From Legionella taurinensis (GTDB lineage Bacteria; Pseudomonadota; Gammaproteobacteria; Legionellales; Legionellaceae), in the NCBI RefSeq assembly GCF_900452865.1, contig NZ_UGOZ01000001.1, positions 1,302,001 through 1,366,000 of the forward strand: a stretch of DNA of 64,000 nucleotides, written 5' to 3'. The position numbers and the translations under genes are program-made. The notes beneath the pieces are model-generated. The model was not told where the DNA came from and made no database searches. It saw only the letters and a program-made list of their open reading frames with translations. This document shows positions 54,795-63,076 of the stretch, piece by piece. The first letter of the stretch is position 1, and each line of letters starts with the position of its first letter.

Positions 54795-55604
54795 TTACTC
54801 ATCAAATCGATAATTTAATCCTATTTTAAGCAAATTGGCGCAAAAGTTTGTTGTAGTCGAAAAAGGGCTAATAAGAGATTGTTCTGGTATACCAAAACCA
54901 CCTTGTGTATTAAAAATAGAGCTTGTCGTTTTTATCGATGGTATGTCAATGTATAGATATTCAAGATTCACCGACGTGTTCTTAAATGCCGCAACCTCAA
55001 TGCCTGCGCCTACGGTCCAGCCAATCTGGTTCTGAGTTGATTCACTTTCACCTGTCCCCAACAAAGAGGAATTATCACTAAAATTATTGCTCACTTTAAG
55101 TTTTGTCATAGCCATTCCACCAGTCAGGTAAAGGAGGCTAGGATATTTCAGCATTCGTTGATAACCCAATTTACCACGAAGCGTAAATAACCAATTAGTG
55201 TGCATCGATGTGTCAATAGAATACTGATCGGAATTATTGGGATAGGTGTTATTTACTACACGAGATGAACTCAATGGTAATGAGCCATAATCCAAAGCAA
55301 TACCATAGGTCATTTGTTTCCAAATCCAATCATGTCCCATTTGGAAACCAATAATCATCGCATTGGGTTCCTTTTGCCATCCGCCAGCATTAGTTACTGC
55401 ATTGATATCAGCAGATGTTGTGAAATAAGAGGTATTGGTTACAGTCCCAGCATTAGTGGAAACATGATTATTTCCAAACCCCCCGCCTAGATAAACACCT
55501 GCATAAGGACCTAACCAAGGAAGAGAGTTTGCTAATACGGGAGTTGATATTGAAGAAAAAGATACAAATACATAGCATAAATTTCGTTTACTAATAATTG
55601 ACAC
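54795..55604 (-). CDS. Outer-membrane beta-barrel protein
   Basis: 269 residues from a GTG at 55604 with AAAGGA upstream. A signal peptide (NLCYVFVSFSSISTPVLA) is followed by GPYAGVYLGGGFGNN, a typical start of OmpA/OprF-like eight-stranded barrels. Alternating hydrophobic strands follow (AMIIGFQMGHDW, YGIALDYGSL, NWLFTLRGKLGYQ, LLYLTGGMAMTKLKV, GWTVGAGIEVAAF, SVNLEYLYIDI). It ends LLKIGLNYRFDE. The usual terminal Phe is two residues from the end. Surface-exposed loops are Asn/Ser-rich. Probably a surface antigen or adhesin of the accessory region. Confidence 0.8.
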   Translation of the reverse strand: MSIISKRNLCYVFVSFSSISTPVLANSLPWLGPYAGVYLGGGFGNNHVSTNAGTVTNTSYFTTSADINAVTNAGGWQKEPNAMIIGFQMGHDWIWKQMTYGIALDYGSLPLSSSRVVNNTYPNNSDQYSIDTSMHTNWLFTLRGKLGYQRMLKYPSLLYLTGGMAMTKLKVSNNFSDNSSLLGTGESESTQNQIGWTVGAGIEVAAFKNTSVNLEYLYIDIPSIKTTSSIFNTQGGFGIPEQSLISPFSTTTNFCANLLKIGLNYRFDE

Positions 55605-55675
55605 TTTACACGAGTCCTTTCATTTTACTTGCAATAGTGTATCCTGCTAGACGCTCCAATAAAAGGGATGTTATC

Positions 55676-56329
55676 ATGAAACTATTGAAGTTTTTTTTAT
55701 TAAACCTATTTTTTCCTTTCTTTACATCTACATTTGCTCAAACCAATTTTTCTGGATTTATAACAACGCGTGACTCATTAAATATAACCAGTAATGAATC
55801 CACTTCAAATGTCAGTTTGCAAAATAATCGGAATTCAGCCACAACTGTCTATGGGCTGTACGTTCGGCAATATGCTTATGTTATGCCGGGGCAAAGCTGT
55901 AATAATGCAACAATCATTTACCCAGCTACAGATAATATTACAGCTGGTGCATTTCTCACGCCTACTGTAATTCGCCCAGGGAGAAGAGCCGCTATTGGCA
56001 GCAATTATCTATATAATATGCTTTATGAGGCTATTTATTATGAAAATATTATCATTCCTTTATCTCCCCCTGGATGTGCACTACCTGGTTGTACATGGGG
56101 GAGCGATACAACGCAATACAATTGGTGCATTTATTTAGGTGCGTTGGCACCCGTTTCTACTTCATCAGGTTATACATCCACCGTACCGCCCTCAGCTGAT
56201 TCAGCATCCAGTTCCGGTCTTTATAATTATAATTTAATAAGCAACTATATTTATCTTGGTCCCATTGCTTGTAATGATAGAACTCTTACGTGCACTGTAG
56301 CGAATCAACAAATTCAACCATTTTCTTAA
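55676..56329 (+). CDS. Secreted protein, first of two tandem paralogues
   Basis: Start at ATG 55676, after AAAAGGGA. A signal peptide (KLLKFFLLNLFFPFFTSTFA) is followed by QTNFSGFITTRDSLN. The mature part, about 195 residues, is Ser/Thr/Asn/Tyr-rich and beta-like. Six cysteines occur in pairs with conserved context (GQSCNN, GCALPGCTW, NWCIYLGA, IACNDRTLTC). The C-terminus LTCTVANQQIQPFS matches the next gene's product. I do not recognise the family. It lies divergent from the beta-barrel gene with 71 bases between. Confidence 0.72.
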   Translation: MKLLKFFLLNLFFPFFTSTFAQTNFSGFITTRDSLNITSNESTSNVSLQNNRNSATTVYGLYVRQYAYVMPGQSCNNATIIYPATDNITAGAFLTPTVIRPGRRAAIGSNYLYNMLYEAIYYENIIIPLSPPGCALPGCTWGSDTTQYNWCIYLGALAPVSTSSGYTSTVPPSADSASSSGLYNYNLISNYIYLGPIACNDRTLTCTVANQQIQPFS

Positions 56330-56346
56330 TACAAGGGATTATTAAC

Positions 56347-57039
56347 ATGATTAAGGTAAAGAATTATTTGCTATGTATGCTTAGTGGGATTTCGTTGGTA
56401 ACAAGTGTGTATGCAAAAAATACAGATCCAAATGATTATGCCCTCATGACCGTTAGCGACATACAAAGCTCAGGGCTATCAAATATTACCATAACAAACA
56501 AAATGGGTGCGCCGGTCGCGGTATCGGGGTTATTTATTGCAAGTTTTGACATCAATGATTGTTCGATGTGTTTTGGTAGTGTTGTATCTGGAGACAACCT
56601 TGGCGGGGCCGTCGTTTCCCCCCTTACTTTTAAAGCGAATCAAACACTTCCCATTGGACAAAATTATTTATATAACATGCTTTATAATGGCATTTATTAT
56701 ATTAAAAATACGGTAGGCTCTTCACCATGCTCCTTACCAGGGTGCTCCTGGCCCGGTGATGATCCAAATGTTCGGGGGTGGTGTGTTACTATTAATGTTA
56801 TTTCTCCAAATGCTAGTTACACGTACTCGAATTACAGGAATGGCTCGAACCCACCAGCAAATACACCTGCCTACTCTAGCGCAGGAAACTCAATACCGTT
56901 TGATTATAAGTATGATTTAATAGACCCTAGTACACTAGGCATTGGAAATGCTTGTCTCGGCCCAATTACTTGTAATGATAAAACCTTAACTTGTAAAGTG
57001 GCTACTTCTCAAAATGAATCATTTCAGCCTTATAGTTAA
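56347..57039 (+). CDS. Secreted protein, second of two tandem paralogues
   Basis: Start at ATG 56347, 17 bases after the first paralogue, with CAAGGGATT upstream. A signal peptide (NYLLCMLSGISLVTSVYA) leads the product. It shares with the first gene PIGQNYLYNMLYNGIYY (versus AIGSNYLYNMLYEAIYY), LPGCSW, GWCV, LGPITCNDKTLTCKVA and the QPYS/QPFS end. So the pair arose by tandem duplication and then diverged strongly elsewhere, while keeping the cysteines. Export to periplasm, surface or medium is expected; function unknown. Confidence 0.72.
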   Translation: MIKVKNYLLCMLSGISLVTSVYAKNTDPNDYALMTVSDIQSSGLSNITITNKMGAPVAVSGLFIASFDINDCSMCFGSVVSGDNLGGAVVSPLTFKANQTLPIGQNYLYNMLYNGIYYIKNTVGSSPCSLPGCSWPGDDPNVRGWCVTINVISPNASYTYSNYRNGSNPPANTPAYSSAGNSIPFDYKYDLIDPSTLGIGNACLGPITCNDKTLTCKVATSQNESFQPYS

Positions 57040-57302
57040 ACCTGTGCTGCACCGATGTGGAAGAATCAACAATGACCCAGTTGAGAAATGGATAGGTTTT
57101 ACCTGATAAAAAAACTATAGCACCATTATTTAATTGGCTCTTCTAAGTCAAGTTAAGTTTTAGATTATCGATGATGCAACCAAGACTCCAATTCGTACCG
57201 TACAACAGGAACATCCTGGTTCTATAGTTGGCTGCCTAAGATCTTTTTTAAGAGTCACGTTTAGCTTGAGCAGCAAGTAGGATTTTAAACCTGCCTGCTC
57301 TC

Positions 57303-58241
57303 CTAATACCCAATTATTTTTTTATACATCTGGGGCTTTGCGAAGGGACACGTTAAAAGTACTACTAATCTCACGTATTTTCTTAATATGCTTGCTAATC
57401 GCTTATGAAAGAATCGCTTACTGTAAATTCGGTAAAGAGGCAACAGGAACAGTTCTATAGAGGCCGCTATAGGGAAGAGTATTGAGGACAATACAAATGC
57501 AAATACAGCTGCAAGCCGTCGATATTTTATATTCATTTTAAGTCGTTGTAATTTAGTGCAGTACGTTCTAAACAGTAGGGTACGAAGTTTAAAATGTTCC
57601 CCCGTTATTTCTTCAAAGACGACTGCTTTTTTTGACCTTATCATTTTTGCCCCTTTCTTAAATGCAGCAAAGAAAAAGGCAGCATCCCCACCACCTGATA
57701 AGGCATACGATTCATCAAAGCGTAGAGCTAAGCCATCAGGATGAATTAAGGATGCGGAAAACAAAACACCACCTGTACCGCACGTTTGTAATGCTCTTGC
57801 CCGCGTTTTTTCTTCGTCACGGATGGGTTCTAATGACGGCGTGTAGGCCTGATCGACGTACGTCAAATTCATAGATACCACAGAGGCATCGTGTTCTTTC
57901 ATCCATGAATAGGCCCACTTGAGGGCTTGTTTGTCGGCATACTGATCATCATCAAAAAAGCATACCCAATCGGCTTTGTGGGATAAGGCCTCTTCCAATG
58001 CCGCATTTCTGGCAGTGGATATACCGCGCCTGGCCTCATGCCTGTACACCACAGGAAAATTTGTCTTGCTTTGAAAGCGTTCGACTAACGATTGGTTGTT
58101 AGGGGATGATTCATTATCTACCACAATGAATATTAAATTCCAATCGTCTAGACACTCCTGCTGAATCAACGATAAAAGGCAACGCTCTAACATTTGGGGG
58201 CGCATGCAGGTACAGACACAAACCGCGATTGTTTCACTCAT
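57303..58241 (-). CDS. Family 2 glycosyltransferase
   Basis: 312 residues from ATG 58241. GT-A start AVCVCTCMRPQMLERCLLSL, then IFIVVDNESSPNN (nucleotide-binding Asp), RGISTARNAALEEA, and the metal-binding CFFDDDQYA (Asp97-99). A C-terminal membrane-proximal hydrophobic region (VFAFVLSSILFPIAASIELFLLP trimmed) suggests membrane association. It would add sugars to lipopolysaccharide or another surface glycan. It stands alone at the end of the accessory region; codon use is closer to the backbone. Confidence 0.88.
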   Translation of the reverse strand: MSETIAVCVCTCMRPQMLERCLLSLIQQECLDDWNLIFIVVDNESSPNNQSLVERFQSKTNFPVVYRHEARRGISTARNAALEEALSHKADWVCFFDDDQYADKQALKWAYSWMKEHDASVVSMNLTYVDQAYTPSLEPIRDEEKTRARALQTCGTGGVLFSASLIHPDGLALRFDESYALSGGGDAAFFFAAFKKGAKMIRSKKAVVFEEITGEHFKLRTLLFRTYCTKLQRLKMNIKYRRLAAVFAFVLSSILFPIAASIELFLLPLYRIYSKRFFHKRLASILRKYVRLVVLLTCPFAKPQMYKKIIGY

Positions 58242-58627
58242 ACTTTGGTATTTGTAGTTTGAATAGGGGGTAAATTGAGATGACAAAATAGCATCATGCC
58301 CTTGTTGTCGCAAATGCTACTTAATTGGATGGATGGATTCTTTGGGCAAATAACCCAACCGCAATCGAAAAATGAAGCTTATTTCAATGACGTCTTTTTT
58401 ACGGGAAACCCGGTTTTTCAGTTCAGGTTCTGAAACGATAAACGTATTCATGCCGAAACGTCATTTGTCTGGCTGGGATAGGTGCGTACGTTCAGCATAA
58501 TCTTTGGAGCAGGGCATCGTCTTTACTTCATCTACCATTTATTCCCTGGCATTATCCAGTGGGTAGCCATCCGTTTGTTCATCCGTATAGACTATAATTA
58601 ACCAAAAATGGCAATATTTTAAACATT
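58242..58627. other. Intergenic region without a recognised gene
   Basis: 386 bases between divergent genes. The only open frame worth noting is a 44-codon minus-strand frame at 58317-58451 (product MNTFIVSEPELKNRVSRKK...) without a good ribosome site; it may be a fragment. Near 58590 an A/T-rich TATAATT could be the -10 of the oxidase gene. Confidence 0.4.
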
Positions 58628-59887
58628 ATGAAATCATTTTTTGATAAAAATGAGAAATCCATCACGATCATTGGTTGTGGTATAGCGGGCGCCTCCCTGG
58701 CTTATCAATTGAGTAAACAAGCCTCTGAAAAGGGGCAATTCATTAAAATCCGTGTCATTGAAAAAGGTTTGAGAGAAAATACTCCAAACCCTCACGGCTC
58801 CTCGCATGGGAATGCGCGTATAACTCGAATAGCCACAGCAGAAGGCAAAGAGTACATTCCTTATGCAAAACGCAGCCAAGAAATTATTGCATCAATAGAA
58901 AAGGAAACAAAACAATCCCTTCACATCCGTTCAGGTGGCTTGATTATTGGACCGCAAGACGATGGAAGTTGGCCTTTAACCAGCGCACAATATGCCAGGG
59001 AAAATGGTATTCCCTGCGAGATAAAAAATCCTGACGAACTGACGCGCTATGACGCGTTGAAGATAGGAAGTAAAGAGTTGGCTTATTTCGAACCGTCCAT
59101 GGGGATGCTGATCCCCGAAAAATGCCATCGAATACTGATTGAATTAGCTGAAAACGCGGGAGTGGAATTTATTTTTGATGAGTGCTATCAGGGGTTTGAG
59201 GAAAAGATCATCGGGGGTAAGTCCACTGTCCTTGTGCATACGGACAAGCGAACTTACGCAAGCGACGAAGTCGTTTTATCCATGGGCCCCTGGCTCCAAA
59301 AGGAATTATCCGAGCATTTTGGCGCTGATGTTTCCGAGCAATTGAGTGTCCATATGTGTTCCATGTACACGTTTAAAATAACGGATGAATTCAGGGAAAA
59401 ATACTCCCCTAAAAATTGTCCGGTATTAATCTGGCAAAAGGGGCAGACCGAGGCTTTCGTGTTTTTTCCCGATGTGAATGGCGAGGGACGCGTGCAATTT
59501 GCCTTATTTCCAATCTCAGATTTAAAACCAAATGCATTGTCGCCTGATTCCTTAAACGAAAAACAGGCGATGATGCCTCCCGAGGAAGTATTCAATCAGT
59601 ATATTGCGCCGAACTTTAATGGAATATCTTCTGATTGTGTGAGTGTCATCAATTATCCCTTTACAATGAACAAGAAAGAACGTTTTATCTACGATAGTCT
59701 GCCTGATCATCCTCAGGTCAAAATCATGGATGTAGGCTCCGCACATGGGTATAAACATGCCATTGCTTTTGGCGAGCAGGTTGCTCAAAATCTCCTGCTT
59801 GGAAAAAGCACGCTTGGGGTAGAAAATACATTTGGCTCATTTTTTAACTCGTTAAAGCAATCGCTTACTCCAAGACTAATAGAGTAG
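58628..59887 (+). CDS. FAD-dependent amine oxidase, sarcosine/N-methyltryptophan oxidase-like
   Basis: 419-residue flavoprotein of the DAO superfamily. FAD fingerprint ITIIGCGIAGASLAYQL near residue 12, then PHGSSHGNARITRIA, the MSOX/MTOX signature. LHIRSGGLIIGPQDDG follows, and VVLSMGPWLQKEL closes the FAD fold. A C-terminal GSAHGYKHAIAFGEQVAQNL is typical. The usual covalent-flavin cysteine near the C-terminus is not obvious (the region reads DVGSAHGYKH), so flavin may be bound differently. Substrate likely a secondary amino acid; unknown. It precedes fahA by 118 bases on the same strand. Confidence 0.85.
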   Translation: MKSFFDKNEKSITIIGCGIAGASLAYQLSKQASEKGQFIKIRVIEKGLRENTPNPHGSSHGNARITRIATAEGKEYIPYAKRSQEIIASIEKETKQSLHIRSGGLIIGPQDDGSWPLTSAQYARENGIPCEIKNPDELTRYDALKIGSKELAYFEPSMGMLIPEKCHRILIELAENAGVEFIFDECYQGFEEKIIGGKSTVLVHTDKRTYASDEVVLSMGPWLQKELSEHFGADVSEQLSVHMCSMYTFKITDEFREKYSPKNCPVLIWQKGQTEAFVFFPDVNGEGRVQFALFPISDLKPNALSPDSLNEKQAMMPPEEVFNQYIAPNFNGISSDCVSVINYPFTMNKKERFIYDSLPDHPQVKIMDVGSAHGYKHAIAFGEQVAQNLLLGKSTLGVENTFGSFFNSLKQSLTPRLIE

Positions 59888-60005
59888 TTTTATGTAATTA
59901 GCTTATTTAAATCGGAATTAATAAGCCGTATCATTCACTTCGTTGTTGCAAACCGGTCAAATAAACCGGGTTTGTCAAAACCCTGAGTTATCTGGAGTGA
60001 GGTGA

Positions 60006-61274
60006 ATGGTAAAAATAACCCGAGAATTGGTTTCATTTGTTGAAAAGTCGGATGATTCGCTATTTTCTATCAATAACTTGCCCTACGGTGTATTTTACAC
60101 GGATAAATCCTCTCCAAGAATAGGTACAGCGATTGGCAGTTATGTCCTTGATCTTGCCTTGCTCGAAAAAGAAAAGCTTATCGTTACACACCATGAGCAA
60201 CCTCTTTTTAACCAAAGCAGCCTGAATTATTTTGCCTCTTTAGGCCCTGATTGTTGGTCTGATGTTCGAAGGAGGGTACAAACATTATTGTCTGTTGATA
60301 ATGATGAATTGCAGGGCAATCATGCCTTATTGCAACGTGCCCTTATTCCACTATGCGACGTTCAAATGGCCCTACCTTTCAAAATAGAAGGGTATACTGA
60401 TTTTTATGCGGCTCTGCATCACGCAAGCAATGTGGGTAAATTATTCCGAAGCCATGAGAATGCGCTTTTACCCAATTGGAGGTATTTACCTGTCGCTTAT
60501 AATGGCAGGGCAAGTACCGTGTTTCCTTCGGGTACTGACATCATGCGGCCGAAAGGGCAAATAAAACTGTCTCCTGACGCCCCCCCCGTTTATCAACCTT
60601 GCCGTAAACTGGATTTTGAACTTGAGTTAGGAGTGTTTATAGGAGGGGGCAATCCTGATGGCCGCCCCATTTCAGTCCATAATGCCAGATCACATTTGTT
60701 CGGTTGTGTGTTATTGAATGACTGGAGTGCTAGAGACATTCAGGCATTCGAATATCAGCCTTTAGGGCCGTTTCTTTCGAAAAGCTTTGCCACGTCTATC
60801 TCAACCTGGGTTGTACCATTCGATGCTTTAAGTCTGGTTATGAAAAACCTGCCGGAACAAAACCCAAGACCGGTTGAATACCTTTACGACAGTCCTCGTC
60901 AGCTACCTGATATTAAATTGCTTGTTGAAATCCAGCCTGCAGGTTCAAACATTAGAACGATCGTTTGTGAAACGAGCAGCACGGAGCTTTATTGGAGTTT
61001 GGAACAGATGATTGCTCATCATACAGTCAATAACTGCATTTTAAAAACGGGTGATCTACTGGGCACTGGGACAATCAGCGGGCCAGTAAAAGAAAGTTGG
61101 GGGAGTCTGTTGGAAATCACCTTAGACGGCAAAGAACCGATAACGCTTGATGACGGGAATAAACGTTCCTTTCTATTAGACGGTGATAAGGTTATTATCA
61201 CAGGCTATTGGGAATACGGTTCTCACAAACTCGGTTTTGGTTCTTTAGAAAGCACTGTCTTACCTGCAAGTTGA
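60006..61274 (+). CDS. fahA: Fumarylacetoacetase
   Basis: Last step of tyrosine/phenylalanine catabolism: cleaves fumarylacetoacetate to fumarate and acetoacetate. At 422 residues it has the full eukaryotic-type length, with the N-terminal SH3-like domain (LPYGVFYTDKSSPRIGTAIG) and the catalytic domain. The active-site stretch is YTDFYAALHHASNVGKLFR (His133-type base), the metal site is LDFELELGVFIGGGN, and VLLNDWSARDIQAFEYQPLG (trimmed) follows. The ATG at 60006 follows GGAGTGAGGTGA. The flavin reductase gene starts 53 bases after its stop. Confidence 0.95.
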   Translation: MVKITRELVSFVEKSDDSLFSINNLPYGVFYTDKSSPRIGTAIGSYVLDLALLEKEKLIVTHHEQPLFNQSSLNYFASLGPDCWSDVRRRVQTLLSVDNDELQGNHALLQRALIPLCDVQMALPFKIEGYTDFYAALHHASNVGKLFRSHENALLPNWRYLPVAYNGRASTVFPSGTDIMRPKGQIKLSPDAPPVYQPCRKLDFELELGVFIGGGNPDGRPISVHNARSHLFGCVLLNDWSARDIQAFEYQPLGPFLSKSFATSISTWVVPFDALSLVMKNLPEQNPRPVEYLYDSPRQLPDIKLLVEIQPAGSNIRTIVCETSSTELYWSLEQMIAHHTVNNCILKTGDLLGTGTISGPVKESWGSLLEITLDGKEPITLDDGNKRSFLLDGDKVIITGYWEYGSHKLGFGSLESTVLPAS

Positions 61275-61327
61275 ATGGCGTAAGTGCAGAATTAATCATT
61301 AAGCCCACACTGTTTCCGGAGAAAGCC

Positions 61328-61975
61328 ATGGTTTTTTATCCAGCCAACCAATTACCTAAAGGACTGTTTAAGGCTTGTGTTATTCCCAGGCCTATTGCAT
61401 GGATAAGCACCGTGAGTAAATGCGGGAAAGATAACCTTGCGCCGTTTAGCTATTTTAATAGTGTGGCCGATGATCCGCCGATGGTGATGTTTTCAACCAC
61501 CGAGGCGCATGTGGAAACGGGGGAAAAAGACACTTTGCGTAATGCAGAAGAAACAGGTGAATTTGTGGTGAATATCACCTCCTATGCTTTAAAAGAAAAA
61601 ATGAATATCACCTCGATGAATTTCCCACGCCATACCAGCGAATTTTCTATGGCCGGTATTGAACAAGCGCCTGCCAAAATAGTAAAACCAAAACGGATTA
61701 AAGCTGCACCCATTAGTTTGGAGTGCCGGTATTACATGTCCGTGCAATTGCCTCGGTCTAATCCAGAGAAATTAATAAATCGCATGGTCCTTGGCCATGT
61801 GGTTGGTATTCATGTCTGTGAATCCGTGCTGAATGAAGAACAACGAATTGATCCAACCCGATTTCACCCACTTGCGCGCTTAGGCTACCATGGTTATACG
61901 GCTGTGCAGGATAGTTTTGATATGCCAAGACCAGAGCTAACCTCCTTTTTTGAAGTAACGGATTTGATGGGTTGA
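61328..61975 (+). CDS. Flavin reductase family protein (FMN-binding split barrel)
   Basis: 215 residues from ATG 61328, with GGAG about 9 bases upstream. The family core is visible: GLFKACVIPRPIAWISTVSK, NLAPFSYFNSVADDPPMVMF (trimmed), DTLRNAEETGEFVVNI, and VLGHVVGIHV near the end. These proteins bind FMN and reduce flavins or supply monooxygenases. It appears co-transcribed with fahA. A link to aromatic catabolism is suggested by position only. Confidence 0.88.
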   Translation: MVFYPANQLPKGLFKACVIPRPIAWISTVSKCGKDNLAPFSYFNSVADDPPMVMFSTTEAHVETGEKDTLRNAEETGEFVVNITSYALKEKMNITSMNFPRHTSEFSMAGIEQAPAKIVKPKRIKAAPISLECRYYMSVQLPRSNPEKLINRMVLGHVVGIHVCESVLNEEQRIDPTRFHPLARLGYHGYTAVQDSFDMPRPELTSFFEVTDLMG

Positions 61976-62335
61976 GGTGTGTTTAAAAATTACCCACCCA
62001 TTAATCACTTTACAAAGGCGTTTCTTGGGCGGTGCGTGCCTGTTAATCACCTGTTGCTGTTGAAACAGCATGTGTTGGCGAAATTATTTCCTTAAGTATC
62101 GCTTTAAATTTTTCCAATAATTCTTGAGCAGGCCTGTCTATAACCCAACTCATCAAATGGATGAAGAACAGACCTGATTAAAGCAATTTAAAGGCTATTC
62201 TCTCGCATCAGATTCGTCGTTCTGCTCGGATGATACGAGTTATAAAAGAAAAAGCACCACGCGTTACCCAGATTAAAGATGATCTAATCCAAGTCTGGAT
62301 AGAGTGGTTTTGAAGAAGTGATGGGGGGTAAGAAG
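61976..62335. other. Intergenic region with gene fragments
   Basis: 360 bases. A minus-strand frame of 36 codons near 62044-62154 (product MSWVIDRPAQELLEKFKAIL...) and a plus-strand open frame 62182-62313 (…MIRVIKEKAPRVTQIKDDL…) without a convincing start both look like remnants rather than genes. No terminator with T tract was found. Confidence 0.35.
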
Positions 62336-63061
62336 TCAATTACGAATGTTAAACTTCGCCACAGAAGAAAACTCCGGTAAGTCTTGAGTTATTTTTCTTT
62401 TTTTAGCGTCTTGGGAGGCTGCAGTATTCAGGATTCCTAAGCCACTTTGAACTAATAACATGGTGTTTGAAGTCAAATACGCTGTTTCTTTTGCTAACAC
62501 GTTCATGTGCAAATCCGCTTTTAGATTTTCAGAAAGCTCGAATGTTATACTTTTTGATTGGAATTTCCGAAAATTGCCATCAAAAATGTCACGACACGAT
62601 CTAACTTTTAAATCCAGGATAAGATAATCGGAGGGCTCGTCTTTGAGTTGCGCCAGCCGTTGATCATCGTCCATTTTAAACCAATCTGCTAATTCATCCT
62701 TCTCTTTATAGGGAGGGTAAAAGCCAAATTTATTATACAATGGCAGTGAATCGGCGGTGTAGCTAACTGACATCGTCGATTCACCCGTATTCAAAAACAC
62801 TCTCAATGCATGCAGTACCAGCAAATTTCCAATCCCGCGGTTCCGGTATTCGTTATGCACATACAAAGCGAAAAGAGTTGAAGAGGAATCACTATCACTG
62901 ATTAATCTAAGTTCAACATAACCTGCCAACTTAGTATTGTCCCGCAAAACGAGCATCAGATCGCAGCGATTGCTTTCCCGATATCGTAACTTGCCTCGCA
63001 TATCGAATAATTTGGCAGTGTCTTTCGGCAAAACTTCATCCTCAAGATAGATTTCAGCCAT
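62336..63061 (-). CDS. GNAT-family N-acetyltransferase with extra C-terminal region
   Basis: I start at ATG 63061 because GAGAG lies about 5 bases upstream; an ATG five codons earlier is the alternative. The GNAT core has LFALYVHNEYRNRGIGNLLV, with the acetyl-CoA pyrophosphate loop RNRGIG at residues 73-78, and a strand-helix ending in FYPPYKE. After about residue 150 a C-terminal extension of 90 residues follows (LSENLKADLHMNVLAKETAY trimmed), absent in simple GNATs and without recognised motif. Upstream the same frame is open for another 45 codons with protein-like composition but no start, so the 5' end may be damaged. Confidence 0.75.
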   Translation of the reverse strand: MAEIYLEDEVLPKDTAKLFDMRGKLRYRESNRCDLMLVLRDNTKLAGYVELRLISDSDSSSTLFALYVHNEYRNRGIGNLLVLHALRVFLNTGESTMSVSYTADSLPLYNKFGFYPPYKEKDELADWFKMDDDQRLAQLKDEPSDYLILDLKVRSCRDIFDGNFRKFQSKSITFELSENLKADLHMNVLAKETAYLTSNTMLLVQSGLGILNTAASQDAKKRKITQDLPEFSSVAKFNIRN

Positions 63062-63076
63062 TGCACTCTCTTTCAT

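Noticed and set aside
57040-57302. Possible transposase fragment between the secreted paralogues and the glycosyltransferase
   Set aside because: A few short phrases looked IS-like but no frame or terminal repeat could be traced.
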